Assembly: GCF_016735515.1 (NCBI RefSeq)
Contig: NZ_JAERQZ010000001.1
Location: forward strand, 930,001 to 994,000
Length of the DNA: 64,000 bases
DNA from: Piscinibacter sp. HJYY11
GTDB taxonomy: Bacteria > Pseudomonadota > Gammaproteobacteria > Burkholderiales > Burkholderiaceae_C
Reading direction: 5' to 3'
Shown: positions 44,232-55,615 of the stretch, piece by piece
How the letters are laid out: the number at the start of each line of letters is the position of its first letter
Numbering within the stretch: the first letter of the stretch is position 1
Translations under genes and position numbers: made by a program
Notes under the pieces: generated by a model
The model's database searches: none
Seen by the model: only the letters and a program-made list of their open reading frames with translations
What the model was told of the DNA's origin: nothing

Positions 44232-45875
44232 ATGAGCGCCACCATCCAGAACCCGGTGCTGCCGGGCTTCCACCCCGACCCGGCCATCCTGCGCGTGGGC
44301 CGCGATTTCTACCTCGCCACCTCCACCTTCGAATGGTGGCCCGGCGTGCGCATCCACCACTCGCGCGACCTGGTGCACTGGCAGCACCTCTCGTACGCGC
44401 TGACGCGCAAGAGCCAGCTCGACATGCGCGGCAACCCCGACTCCGCCGGCATCTGGGCACCGTGCCTGAGCTACCGCGACGGGCTGTTCTACATGGTGTT
44501 CACCAACGTGCGCAGCAAGCTCGGCGGCTACAAGGACACGCCGAACTACGTGGTGACCGCGCCGCATCCGAGCGGCCCGTGGTCGGAGCCGGTCTACCTG
44601 CACAGCCGCGGCTTCGATGCGTCGATGTTCCATGACGACGACGGCCGAAGCTGGGTGCTCAGCATGCAGTGGGACCACCGGCCCGGCCACAACGCGTTCC
44701 ACGGCATCCTGCTGCAGGAATACGACCACGAGAAGCGCTGCGTCACCGGCCCGGTGAAGAACATCTTCCCCGGCACCTCGCTTGGCGTGGTGGAAGGCCC
44801 GCACCTCTACAAGCGTGACGGCTGGTACGTGCTGCTCACCGCCGAAGGCGGCACCTTCTACGAACACGCGGTGACGATCGCGCGCTCGCGCAACATCGAC
44901 GGCCCGTATGAACTGAGCCCGCACCACCCGCTGCTCACCGCATGGCAGAAGTCGCCGGCAGGGCTGCAACGCGCCGGCCATGCGAGCCTCGTCGACACGC
45001 CCGAGGGCGAGTGGTACATGGCGCACCTGTGCGGCCGGCCGCTCGAATGGCGCGAGCAGCCGCCCGCCTCGCCCCCCGAGAGCTACGACGGCCTGCACTG
45101 CAACCTCGGCCGCGAGACCGCGCTGCAGCGCATCGAGTGGACGGCCGAGGGCTGGCCGCGCCTCGCCCATGGCGACAACGCGCCGCGCACCGAAGTGCCC
45201 GCACCCAAGCTCGCCCCCGCGCCGGTGGAACGCGAGCCGGTGCGTGACGATTTCGACTCCAGCGCCCTCTCGGGCCACTGGAACACGCTGCGCGAGCCGG
45301 CCGACGCGAGCTGGCTCTCGCTGACCGCACGGCCTGGCCATCTGCGCCTGGTCGGCCGCTGCTCGCTGATGTCCAACTTCGACCAGAGCCTGCTCGCGCG
45401 GCGCCAGCAGCATTTCGACTGCGAAGCGGAGACCGTGGTCGAGTTCGAGCCGGTGGTGTTCCAGCAGATGGCGGGCCTGGTGGCGTACTACAACACGCAG
45501 AACCACGCCTACCTGCACGTCTCGCACGACGAGGAGCGCGGCGGGCGGGTGCTGCGGTTGTCGGTCAACGACCACGGCAAGCTGCGCGAGGCGGCCGCCC
45601 CCATCACCATCGGCAGCGCGCCGCGGGTGTGGCTCAAGCTTCGATTCGAAGGCGAGGCGCTGCGCTTCTCGTATGCCCTGGCCGAAGGCGACTGGCGCCC
45701 CTTCGGCGAGACGCTGCGCGCGGCCATGCTGTCGGACGAGCACGCCACACGCTTCGACGACGGATTCCCGCGCAGCTTCGGCTTCACCGGCAACTACATC
45801 GGCCTCGCCTGCCAGGACCTGAGCGGCTCAGGCCTGCATGCGGATTTCGACTACTTCGACTATTCGCCGCAGTAG
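44232..45875 (+). CDS. GH43 beta-xylosidase
   Basis: Protein of 547 residues without a signal peptide, so cytoplasmic. The N-terminal five-bladed propeller starts PVLPGFHPDPAILRVGRDFYLATSTFEWWPG, with the general-base Asp; the acid Glu is in GVVEGPHLYKRDGWY, and the third Asp in GFDASMFHDDDG. The C-terminal beta-sandwich (about 330-547) is that of GH43 subfamily 11 xylosidases. It would cut imported xylobiose and xylo-oligosaccharides into xylose for XylA. Last gene of the xylose cluster; a GC palindrome (45881-45893) follows the stop. Confidence 0.94.
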   Translation: MSATIQNPVLPGFHPDPAILRVGRDFYLATSTFEWWPGVRIHHSRDLVHWQHLSYALTRKSQLDMRGNPDSAGIWAPCLSYRDGLFYMVFTNVRSKLGGYKDTPNYVVTAPHPSGPWSEPVYLHSRGFDASMFHDDDGRSWVLSMQWDHRPGHNAFHGILLQEYDHEKRCVTGPVKNIFPGTSLGVVEGPHLYKRDGWYVLLTAEGGTFYEHAVTIARSRNIDGPYELSPHHPLLTAWQKSPAGLQRAGHASLVDTPEGEWYMAHLCGRPLEWREQPPASPPESYDGLHCNLGRETALQRIEWTAEGWPRLAHGDNAPRTEVPAPKLAPAPVEREPVRDDFDSSALSGHWNTLREPADASWLSLTARPGHLRLVGRCSLMSNFDQSLLARRQQHFDCEAETVVEFEPVVFQQMAGLVAYYNTQNHAYLHVSHDEERGGRVLRLSVNDHGKLREAAAPITIGSAPRVWLKLRFEGEALRFSYALAEGDWRPFGETLRAAMLSDEHATRFDDGFPRSFGFTGNYIGLACQDLSGSGLHADFDYFDYSPQ

Positions 45876-45885
45876 CGGCGCGGCC

Positions 45886-46350
45886 TCAGGCCGAGAGCGC
45901 CTCGTCGACCACCGCCGGCAGGCCGGCGAGGTCGCTCTGCAACTGGTCGGACAGGCCCTCGGGCAGGTCCTGCAGCGCCCCCTGCTGCAGGAAGACCTCG
46001 GTGCCGTGGCCGGAGCGGGCCTGCTGGAGGTAGACAGTGAGCAGCAGGCTGGGCTTGGCGCCTTCGCTTTCCATCACCACCGGCGTGCCACCCTGCGACG
46101 ACTCGAGCACCAGCATGTAGCGTGACTCGCCCGTCACCTCGTTGAGCGTTTGCGGCAGGCAGGCCAGCACGTGCATGCCGTGGCGCTGCGCGCTGGCCTC
46201 GATGCGGTGTACCGTTTCAGACACCCCGAAGCGGCTGACATTGGTCAGCGTCAGCCGCTCGTCTTCACTGGCAAGACTTCTGCCACCACTGACGGCCGCG
46301 ACCATGATCGCGACACCACTGGTCATCCAGAAGCGAAACGGTTTCTTCAT
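45886..46350 (-). CDS. small secreted protein, weakly DUF302-like
   Basis: Protein of 154 residues with a signal peptide at about 1-28 (MKKPFRFWMTSGVAIMVAAV then an Ala end), so periplasmic. The segment RFGVSETVHRIEASAQRHGMHVLACL resembles the start of DUF302 domains, which bind small ligands in a few known cases, but the rest is not conclusive. It converges on the xylosidase with 10 bases between the stop codons. No partner gene is adjacent. Confidence 0.7.
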   Translation of the reverse strand: MKKPFRFWMTSGVAIMVAAVSGGRSLASEDERLTLTNVSRFGVSETVHRIEASAQRHGMHVLACLPQTLNEVTGESRYMLVLESSQGGTPVVMESEGAKPSLLLTVYLQQARSGHGTEVFLQQGALQDLPEGLSDQLQSDLAGLPAVVDEALSA

Positions 46351-46551
46351 CAGAAAGCTCCTTTCACGCTCGGGAGCGCCGACCTTACGACTGCTTGAAA
46401 CGGTCGGTCAAGGCACTGCAAAGCGAAGAAACGTAAAAGCACTCAGGTGCTTCCCTCGGTCGTGTGATGACGCACCGCCGCATGTGTTCCCGCAGCCTGA
46501 CGCCGATGTGTGACAACACGTTGACCCCTCGCAGAGCGTGGGGCCTTGCGC

Positions 46552-47178
46552 TTACTTCGTGCCGAAGATCTTGTCGCCCGCGTCGCCGAGGCCGGGGATG
46601 ATGTAGCCCAGCTCGTTGAGGTGGCTGTCGACCGCGGCCGTCCAGCAGCGCACATCGGGGTGCGCTTTTTGCAGCGCCGCAATGCCCTCGGGCGCGGCCA
46701 CGAGCACGAGGGCGCGCACATCGGTGCAGCCGCGTCGCTTCAGCAGATCGATGGTCGCGATCATCGAGCCGGCGGTCGCGAGCATGGGGTCGACGATGAG
46801 CGCGGTGCGTTCGTCGAGGTGGCCGACGAACTTCTCGAAGTAGTGTTCGGGCTGCAGCGTCTCGTGGTTGCGCGACAGGCCCACCACGCTGATCTTGGCG
46901 CTCGGGATCATGTCGAGCACGCCGTCGACCATGCCGAGGCCTGCGCGCAGGATCGGCACCACCGTGACCTTGCGGCCCTTCACCTGGTCGATCTCGACCG
47001 GGCCGCTCCAGCAGTCGATGGTGGTCTTCTCGAGCGGGAAGTCGGCCGTGGCCTCGTAGGCGAGCAGCCGCGCAAGCTCATGCGTCAGCTCGCGGAACTT
47101 CTTGGTGGAGATGTCGGCCTCGCGCAGCAGGCCGATCTTGTGCTTGACGAGGGGGTGCTTGACGTCGATGACAGGCAT
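46552..47178 (-). CDS. upp: uracil phosphoribosyltransferase Upp
   Basis: Protein of 208 residues, exactly the length of E. coli Upp. It makes UMP from uracil and PRPP in the pyrimidine salvage pathway. [18 protein letters not shown] at the N-terminus, [19 protein letters not shown], the PRPP-binding [20 protein letters not shown] and [17 protein letters not shown] near the C-terminus are all diagnostic. The ATG at 47178 fits the family start. It is 10 bases behind the sirtuin stop and may be co-transcribed with it. About 200 bases without a gene separate it from the secreted protein downstream. Confidence 0.97.
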   Translation of the reverse strand: MPVIDVKHPLVKHKIGLLREADISTKKFRELTHELARLLAYEATADFPLEKTTIDCWSGPVEIDQVKGRKVTVVPILRAGLGMVDGVLDMIPSAKISVVGLSRNHETLQPEHYFEKFVGHLDERTALIVDPMLATAGSMIATIDLLKRRGCTDVRALVLVAAPEGIAALQKAHPDVRCWTAAVDSHLNELGYIIPGLGDAGDKIFGTK

Positions 47179-47188
47179 GGGATGGACC

Positions 47189-47941
47189 TCAATCGTGTTG
47201 GAGCAACGCAGGCAAGATCCGCGCCGCCGTGCCGCGCAAGAGCAGGTGCGCTTCGTCGTCGATCTCGCTCGGTTCGGGGTTGAGGATGATGACCTTCGCG
47301 CCGGCACGCCGTGCCACATGCGCGAGGCCCGCTGCGGGATAGACGGCGCCCGAGGTGCCAACCACGAGCATCACGTCGCAGCCCCGCGCAAGCAGCTCGG
47401 CGCGCGAGAGCGCCTCGGCCGGCAGCATCTCGCCGAACCACACCACGCCGGGGCGCAGCAGGTTGCCGCAGGCGCTGCAGCGCGGCGGGCTGCCGGGCTC
47501 GACGCGGGCCATGTCGCAGGGGCGGCAGCGGCCGGTGTCGAGCCAGATGTCCTGCAGGATGTCGCCATGCAGGCGGATCACGTCGCGGCTGCCGGCGCGC
47601 TGGTGCAGGTCGTCCACGTTCTGCGTGACGATGCTCACGCGGCCGCGATGGGTCTTTTCAAACTGCGCGAGCGCGACGTGGCCCGCATTGGGCTGCGCCC
47701 GTTGAACGCCCCGGCGCCGTTCCGCATACCAGTCCCACACGAGCGACGGGTTCGCGCGAAAGCCTTCGGGGCTGGCCAGTTCGGCCGGGTTGAATTTGGC
47801 CCACAGGCCGGTCTGCGCATCGCGGAAGGTGGCGATGCCGCTTTCAGCGGACATGCCGGCCCCCGTGAGCACCGCGAGAGTGCCCGCGCCCTGCACCAAG
47901 GCACGTGCCTCGCGCATCAGCGGCACGGGCTCCTCGTTCAT
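47189..47941 (-). CDS. cobB: SIR2-family NAD-dependent protein deacylase
   Basis: Sirtuin of 250 residues. NAD-binding [15 protein letters not shown], the [13 protein letters not shown] segment, catalytic His in IRLHGDIL, and a zinc ribbon with CRPC and CSAC are all present. WYAERRRG contains the Tyr-x-x-Arg pair that in class III sirtuins (SIRT5, CobB) binds acidic acyl groups, so desuccinylation as well as deacetylation is likely. It overlaps rlmB by ATGA and precedes upp, forming a probable rlmB-cobB-upp operon. The final part beyond the catalytic core is normal. Confidence 0.93.
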   Translation of the reverse strand: MNEEPVPLMREARALVQGAGTLAVLTGAGMSAESGIATFRDAQTGLWAKFNPAELASPEGFRANPSLVWDWYAERRRGVQRAQPNAGHVALAQFEKTHRGRVSIVTQNVDDLHQRAGSRDVIRLHGDILQDIWLDTGRCRPCDMARVEPGSPPRCSACGNLLRPGVVWFGEMLPAEALSRAELLARGCDVMLVVGTSGAVYPAAGLAHVARRAGAKVIILNPEPSEIDDEAHLLLRGTAARILPALLQHD

Positions 47942-48684
47942 CCGCCCGGCTCGCGTTGACGCAAGGCCTCGTACAGGCACACGCCCGAGGCCACCGACAC
48001 GTTGAGGCTTTCCACTGCGCCCTTCATCGGCAGGCGGACGAGCTCGTCGCAGGTCTTGCCGGTGAGCTGGCGCATGCCGGCGCCTTCGGCCCCGAGCACC
48101 AGCGCCACCGGTCCGGTGAGGTCGATGTCGTAGAGCGATTTCTCGGCGGCATCCGACGTGCCGATGACGCGGATGTCGCGCTCCTTCAGCTCGCCCAGCG
48201 TGCGCGCGAGGTTGGTCACCATGAAGTACGGCACCGTCTCGGCGGCACCGCTGGCGACCTTGGCGACGGTGGCGTTGATGCCCACGGCATGGTCCTTCGG
48301 GGCGATCACCGCGTGAGCGCCGGCCCCATCGGCCACGCGCAGGCAGGCGCCGAGGTTGTGCGGGTCGGTGATGCCGTCGAGCACCAGCAAGAGCGGCGGG
48401 CCTTCCACCGCGTCGAGCGTGTCGTCGAGCGAGTGGCTCTTGGCCACCGCGTTCACGCGCGCCACCACGCCCTGGTGCCGATGGGTGCCGCAGAGTTTCT
48501 GCAGCCGATCGTCGTCGCTCTCGATCAGCCGCACACCGGCGTCTTTGGCGCGCTCGACGAACTGGCGCATGCGCTGGTCGCGCCGGGTCGCGTCGACGTG
48601 GATCTCGACGATGGAGTCGGCGGCCGTCTTCAGCCGCACGGTGACGGCGTGGAAGCCGAAGAGGATCGAAGTCTTGCTGCTCAT
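47938..48684 (-). CDS. rlmB: 23S rRNA guanosine-2'-O-methyltransferase RlmB
   Basis: SpoU-family (TrmH-type knot) methyltransferase of 248 residues. An N-terminal L30e-like substrate domain (about 1-80) is followed by the catalytic domain with LDGITDPHNLGACLRVADGAG, LVLGAEGAGMRQLT and VESLNVSVASGVCLYE, the three SpoU motifs that build the SAM-binding knot. It methylates G2251 (E. coli numbering) of 23S rRNA. The stop overlaps the cobB start. The lone receiver gene lies 36 bases upstream. Confidence 0.95.
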   Translation of the reverse strand: MSSKTSILFGFHAVTVRLKTAADSIVEIHVDATRRDQRMRQFVERAKDAGVRLIESDDDRLQKLCGTHRHQGVVARVNAVAKSHSLDDTLDAVEGPPLLLVLDGITDPHNLGACLRVADGAGAHAVIAPKDHAVGINATVAKVASGAAETVPYFMVTNLARTLGELKERDIRVIGTSDAAEKSLYDIDLTGPVALVLGAEGAGMRQLTGKTCDELVRLPMKGAVESLNVSVASGVCLYEALRQREPGG

Positions 48685-48720
48685 GCGGCGATGGTATCTG
48701 CGCCACGCCGCGCAGGCGCC

Positions 48721-49083
48721 TCAGTTAAGCGCCTTGTTCACCACGTCCATCAGCTGCTGGTACTGGTAGGGCTTGGCGAGGTAGGCGTCGCAGCCCGCCG
48801 CAAGGATGCGCTCGGCATCGCCCTTCATCGCCAGCGCCGTGAGCGCCACCACCTTGATGTGCGAGGTGCTCGGGTTCGACTTCAGCCGGCGCGTGACCTC
48901 CAGGCCGTCGAGCCCCGGCATCTGCACGTCCATCAGCACCAGGTCGGGCTGCTTGTCGTGCGCGATCTGCAGGCCGAGCTCACCGTTCTCGGCGGCCAGC
49001 ACGGCGTGGCCGGCCTTGTGCAGCACGAGCTGCGCGAGCTTCAGGTTCTGCGGGTTGTCTTCGACGACGAGGATGTTGGCCAT
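48721..49083 (-). CDS. single-domain response regulator, DivK/CheY-like
   Basis: Stand-alone receiver of 120 residues. The acidic pocket is VVEDN at positions 6-10, phospho-acceptor Asp52 (VLMDVQMPGLDG), switch Thr82 (ALTALAM) and Lys104 (LAKPYQ). It has no output domain, so it acts by protein contact or as a phosphate shuttle. It is third in a kinase/REC-kinase/REC operon, 19 bases after the REC-kinase, and probably accepts phosphate from one of them. Confidence 0.92.
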   Translation of the reverse strand: MANILVVEDNPQNLKLAQLVLHKAGHAVLAAENGELGLQIAHDKQPDLVLMDVQMPGLDGLEVTRRLKSNPSTSHIKVVALTALAMKGDAERILAAGCDAYLAKPYQYQQLMDVVNKALN

Positions 49084-49102
49084 GGTTGTACTGCTCCTGA
49101 TG

Positions 49103-50248
49103 TCAGACGAGGGGCGCCGGCCGGCTGGACAAGCGCCCGAGCGTGAAGAAGAAGGCGGCGCCCCGCCCCGGCGCCGACTCGACCCAGATGCGGCCGCCGT
49201 GCTTGTCGATCACGCGCTGCACGATGGCGAGCCCCACGCCGTTGCCCTGGAAGACCGAGTCGGCATGGAAGCGCTGGAACGGCCGGAAAAGCCGCTCCCC
49301 CGCCGCATGCACGTCGAAGCCGGCGCCGTTGTCGCGCACCAAGAAGACCGTCTCGCCCGCCTCGGCCCGGCTGCCGACCTCGATGAAGGGGCGCGGCACG
49401 CCTGCGCTGTATTTCCATGCGTTCGACAGCAGGTTCGAGAGCGCCACACGCAGCAGGCGCTGGTCTCCCTGTGCCTGCATCCCGGGCATCACCTCCCACG
49501 ACAGGTGAGCCTGCGGCCGCAGCGTCGAAAGCTCCATCAGCAGCGACTGCGCGAGGTGCGAGAGGTCGACCGGCTGCACCTGCATCTCGGTGCGGCTCAT
49601 GTTGCCGAGCAGCAGCATGTCGTCGATGAGGCTGTTCATGCGGTGGGCCGCACCCTGGATGTAGCCCACGTACTCGCGCGCCTTGGCGGGGAGCTCGCCG
49701 GCGTGGCCCATCGCCATCAGGTCGGCAAAGCCGGCGACCTGGCCGAGCGGCGTGCGCAGGTCGTGCGACACCGAGTAGCTGAAGCCTTCCATCTCGGCAT
49801 GCACGGTGCGCAGCTCGCGGTAGGCCTTCTCGATCGCTTGCGCCTGCTGCTGCGCCTCGACGCGCAGCCGGTACATGCGGATGAAGTTCGCCGCCTTGGC
49901 GCGCAGGATCTCCGGCACGATGGGCGAGAGGATGTAGTCGACCGCGCCGAGCCGGTAGCCACGGTAGGTGTCCTGCTCGTGCACGTAGACCGCCGAGACG
50001 AAGACGATGGGCGCATCGAGGCCGGGGCACTTGTCGCGGATGGCATGTGCCACCTGGAAGCCGTCCATGCCCGAGAGGTGCACGTCGAGCAGGACCATGG
50101 CGTAGGGGTGCGCATCGCAGAGTTCCAGCGCGGCTTCGCCGGAGCTGGCCATGAAGAGCTCGGCGCCCAGGTCACCCAGGGTGGCCTGGTAGAGGCGGCG
50201 GTTGGCCGCGTTGTCGTCGACGATCAGGATGGTCGGGTCGGGTCGCAT
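49103..50248 (-). CDS. receiver-histidine kinase fusion
   Basis: Protein of 381 residues, cytoplasmic. The N-terminal receiver has Asp55 (VLLDVHLSGMDGF). The kinase has the H-box YSVSHDLRTPLGQV with His162, then LSNAWKYSAG, NGAGFDV and GNGVGLAIV in the ATPase domain. In the receiver, Ser108 stands where the switch Lys is expected (DYILSPIVPEIL), so its phosphorylation chemistry may be altered. It lies 18 bases after the large hybrid kinase, and its receiver could accept phosphate from that kinase. Confidence 0.92.
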   Translation of the reverse strand: MRPDPTILIVDDNAANRRLYQATLGDLGAELFMASSGEAALELCDAHPYAMVLLDVHLSGMDGFQVAHAIRDKCPGLDAPIVFVSAVYVHEQDTYRGYRLGAVDYILSPIVPEILRAKAANFIRMYRLRVEAQQQAQAIEKAYRELRTVHAEMEGFSYSVSHDLRTPLGQVAGFADLMAMGHAGELPAKAREYVGYIQGAAHRMNSLIDDMLLLGNMSRTEMQVQPVDLSHLAQSLLMELSTLRPQAHLSWEVMPGMQAQGDQRLLRVALSNLLSNAWKYSAGVPRPFIEVGSRAEAGETVFLVRDNGAGFDVHAAGERLFRPFQRFHADSVFQGNGVGLAIVQRVIDKHGGRIWVESAPGRGAAFFFTLGRLSSRPAPLV

Positions 50249-50266
50249 GCGGGTCCTTGCGGCCTC

Positions 50267-53101
<2,835 letters not shown>

Positions 53102-53148
53102 GGAGTCTCCTCCAGGCGGAACGTACCCCCGGTCACACCTCGCGACAA

Positions 53149-53164
53149 CTGACACATCTGTCAG
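53149..53164. promoter_or_regulatory. palindrome in the kinase/GDPD divergent promoter region
   Basis: CTGACACATCTGTCAG: perfect 6-base arms around CATC, 48 bases before the kinase start and 151 before the GDPD start. No regulator is known for it; a binding site is a possibility only. Confidence 0.3.
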
Positions 53165-53314
53165 GCCCCGCTGCCGGCAGGCCCATCGCTCACAGGGGAA
53201 TGTGGCGTGCCTACGATGCGCGACTTTGCTGTTCCGAGGCGCGTTTCATGGGCATGTCATCGGGCGGCCCTAAGGTGCGCCGGCTTCCCGACCTGCAAAA
53301 GAGGAGAACAGTCG

Positions 53315-54556
53315 ATGCGATTCCTGAACAAGCTGCCGATGACCATGGCCCTGCTCGCGGCCTGCCTGGGCAGTGCCCAGACGGCGATGGCCGAGCCGCA
53401 TGGCCGCCGCCATCACCATGACCAGACCACGCCGCTCGTCATCGGCCACCGCGGCGGTGCCAATGGCTACCTGCCCGAGCACACGCTGGAGGCCTATGCG
53501 CTGGGCATCGAGCTGGGCGCCGACTACGTGGAGCCCGACCTCGTGGCCACGAAGGACGGCCACCTGATCGCCCGCCACGAGCCCAACCTGATCGCCACCA
53601 CCAACGTGGGCAGCCTGCCGCAATTCGCCAGCCGCAAGCGCAAGGCCGTGGTCGATGGCGTGGAGGAAGAAGGCTTCTTCGCCAGCGACTTCACGCTGGC
53701 CGAAATCAAGCAGCTGCGCGCCGTGCAGTCGTTCGGCGAACGCGACCAGAGCTTCAACGGCAAATACCTGATCCCCACGCTGCCCGAGGTGATCGAGCTC
53801 GTGAAGCGCAAGTCGCGCGAGCACGGCCGCCAGATCGGCATCTACCCCGAGACCAAGCATCCCACCTACCACCAGAAGCTCGGCCTGGCGCTCGAAGACC
53901 GCCTGCTGCAGGTGCTTGCCCAGGCCGGCTGGAACCACCGCAACGCGCCGGTGTTCATCCAGTCCTTCGAGCAGGCCAACCTCAAGTACCTGCGCTCGCG
54001 CACCAGCGTGCGCCTGGTGCAGCTGGTGGACGCGAACGACGTGAATGCCGACGGCTCGCTCGACTTCACCCCGCCCTATGACCGCCCCTACGACTGGACG
54101 GTGGCCGGCCGGGCCGGCCTCTTCCGCGACCTGCTCACGCCGCAAGGCCTTGCCGAGGTGCGCAGCTACGCCGACGGCATCGGCCCGTGGAAAACCTACC
54201 TCATCAGCAGCGCGTGCATCACCGTTCGCAACGGGGCCTGCGCCGATGCCAACGGAGATGGCGTGGTCGACGAGCGCGACCGCCGCCTGGTGCCGGCCAC
54301 CGACATCGTGGCCAACGCCCACAAGCTCGGCCTGGTGGTGCACCCCTACACCTTCCGCAACGAGCAAAGGCGCCTGGCGAGCAACTACCAGGGCAACCCG
54401 GTCAACGAGTACCTGGCGTTCTACGAGCTGGGCGTCGACGGTCTCTTCAGCGACTTCGCCGACACCGCCTACGCGGCCCGCGCGATGTACCTGCTGAAGA
54501 CCGACCCCGACTACGCGCGCTGTCTGGTGAACGAGCGCCGCTGCCAGCGCGACTGA
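53315..54556 (+). CDS. secreted glycerophosphodiester phosphodiesterase (GDPD) with EF-hand-like loop
   Basis: Protein of 413 residues. A signal peptide ends at about residue 26 (AMA), so periplasmic or secreted; a His-rich stretch RRHHHD follows. The GDPD TIM-barrel motifs are [15 protein letters not shown] (His45, Arg46), [14 protein letters not shown] (Glu73, Asp75) and ARHEPNL (His88). It would hydrolyse glycerophosphodiesters to glycerol 3-phosphate and an alcohol. [12 protein letters not shown] at about 310-321 is an EF-hand-type calcium loop inside the barrel's C-terminal half. The ATG at 53315 follows GAGGAG. Confidence 0.92.
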   Translation: MRFLNKLPMTMALLAACLGSAQTAMAEPHGRRHHHDQTTPLVIGHRGGANGYLPEHTLEAYALGIELGADYVEPDLVATKDGHLIARHEPNLIATTNVGSLPQFASRKRKAVVDGVEEEGFFASDFTLAEIKQLRAVQSFGERDQSFNGKYLIPTLPEVIELVKRKSREHGRQIGIYPETKHPTYHQKLGLALEDRLLQVLAQAGWNHRNAPVFIQSFEQANLKYLRSRTSVRLVQLVDANDVNADGSLDFTPPYDRPYDWTVAGRAGLFRDLLTPQGLAEVRSYADGIGPWKTYLISSACITVRNGACADANGDGVVDERDRRLVPATDIVANAHKLGLVVHPYTFRNEQRRLASNYQGNPVNEYLAFYELGVDGLFSDFADTAYAARAMYLLKTDPDYARCLVNERRCQRD

Positions 54557-54607
54557 GGCGCGGCGGGTGGGCGGGCGGCGCGGCATGCCGCTTGCCGATC
54601 CATCGGC

Positions 54608-54895
54608 ATGAACCAGCCTGCCCCCTCCTCCGCCCCGAAGCCGGTGGACCTGGCCCGCGAGTCCGTCGCGGGCGAGGAAGACCCCGGCGCCTCCATCGAC
54701 CAGTCGGTCCCGCCGCCGCGGGAAGGCGCCCCGGTCACCTCGGCGCCGGTTCCCGGTGACGAAGCACCGCCCGGCACGCCGGGCTCGGGCGAAGGCCTGT
54801 GCCCGCGCTGCGGCGGCTCGGGCCGCGTGGACTCGGCGCCCTGCCAGAACTGCAACGGCACGGGCAAGGTCAACCGCGCAATCGGCGGTGCCTGA
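54608..54895 (+). CDS. small protein with two CxxC zinc-binding knuckles
   Basis: Protein of 95 residues. The first 60 are disordered, rich in Pro, Ala, Glu and Ser; the last 35 have Cys65-x-x-Cys68-GGSG and Cys79-x-x-Cys82-NGTG, like one DnaJ-type zinc knuckle pair. No J domain is present. It could be a small zinc-binding chaperone-like or regulatory protein; I do not recognise a named family. It lies 52 bases after the GDPD gene and converges on the DUF1624 gene 3 bases away. It has no clear ribosome site, so the call is moderate. Confidence 0.7.
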   Translation: MNQPAPSSAPKPVDLARESVAGEEDPGASIDQSVPPPREGAPVTSAPVPGDEAPPGTPGSGEGLCPRCGGSGRVDSAPCQNCNGTGKVNRAIGGA

Positions 54896-54898
54896 GGC

Positions 54899-55612
54899 TC
54901 AGACCAGCGCGCGCACCGCCATCAGGAGGCCGATCAGCACCGGCTGGTGGACCATGTAGAAGCTGAGCGACCAGCGGCCCAGCACCGCCAGCGGCGAGAG
55001 CCGCTGTGGCAGCGGCCCGGCGAGCCACTGGCGCCGATGCGCCAGCACCCATTGGCCGGCGGCCAGACCCCACCACATGACGCCGATCCACGGCAGCACC
55101 GGCGCGTAGTCCTCCGTCACCGGCTTGCGGGTGACGAGGCCCACCCAGTTGGTGAGGCGCGTGTCGAAGAACGGGTCCTGCACCAGGTGAGGCAGCGCGA
55201 TCGCCACCAGCCCCATCGGCCACAGCCAGCGCTTCGCGCCGGCGGTGAGCCGGCCGATGATGAGCATCACCGCGAAGGCATGCAGCACGCCGAAGCTGAT
55301 GTAGCTCTTCGGGAACATCAAATAGGAGCCGGCCGTGACCAGCAGCGCACAGCCCGCCACTTGCGCCCAGCGGCGCCAGAAGCGCGGCCAGCTCTGGCTC
55401 TGTTCCCACGCGATGGCCTGCCCCAGGCCGGAGACGAAGACGAAGAGCGTCACGATCATCGTGCGCTGGACCGTCCAGAACGGGTCGCGGTAGAAGTTCT
55501 CCTGGATGAACCTGAAGTGGTTCAGGTCGAAGCAGAAGTGGAAGACCGCCATCCACAGGATGGCGACGGCGCGCAGCGCATCGAGCCGGTCGAAGCGTTG
55601 GGAGCCGGCCAC
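54899..55612 (-). CDS. DUF1624 / acyltransferase-like membrane protein
   Basis: Inner-membrane protein of 237 residues with seven or so hydrophobic segments. RFDRLDALRAVAILWMAVFHFCFDLNHF at the N-terminus contains the His expected in DUF1624 (heparan-alpha-glucosaminide N-acetyltransferase-like) proteins; SFGVLHAFAVMLIIGRL is the second conserved block. It is probably an acyltransferase acting on envelope glycans, but this is inference from distant relatives. It follows dsbD by 3 bases in the same operon. Confidence 0.85.
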   Translation of the reverse strand: MAGSQRFDRLDALRAVAILWMAVFHFCFDLNHFRFIQENFYRDPFWTVQRTMIVTLFVFVSGLGQAIAWEQSQSWPRFWRRWAQVAGCALLVTAGSYLMFPKSYISFGVLHAFAVMLIIGRLTAGAKRWLWPMGLVAIALPHLVQDPFFDTRLTNWVGLVTRKPVTEDYAPVLPWIGVMWWGLAAGQWVLAHRRQWLAGPLPQRLSPLAVLGRWSLSFYMVHQPVLIGLLMAVRALV

Positions 55613-55615
55613 GTC

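Noticed and set aside
45881..45893. CGGCCTCAGGCCG as a terminator after the xylosidase
   Set aside because: One-base loop and no T-tract; it overlaps the end of the convergent gene. It may be a chance GC palindrome.
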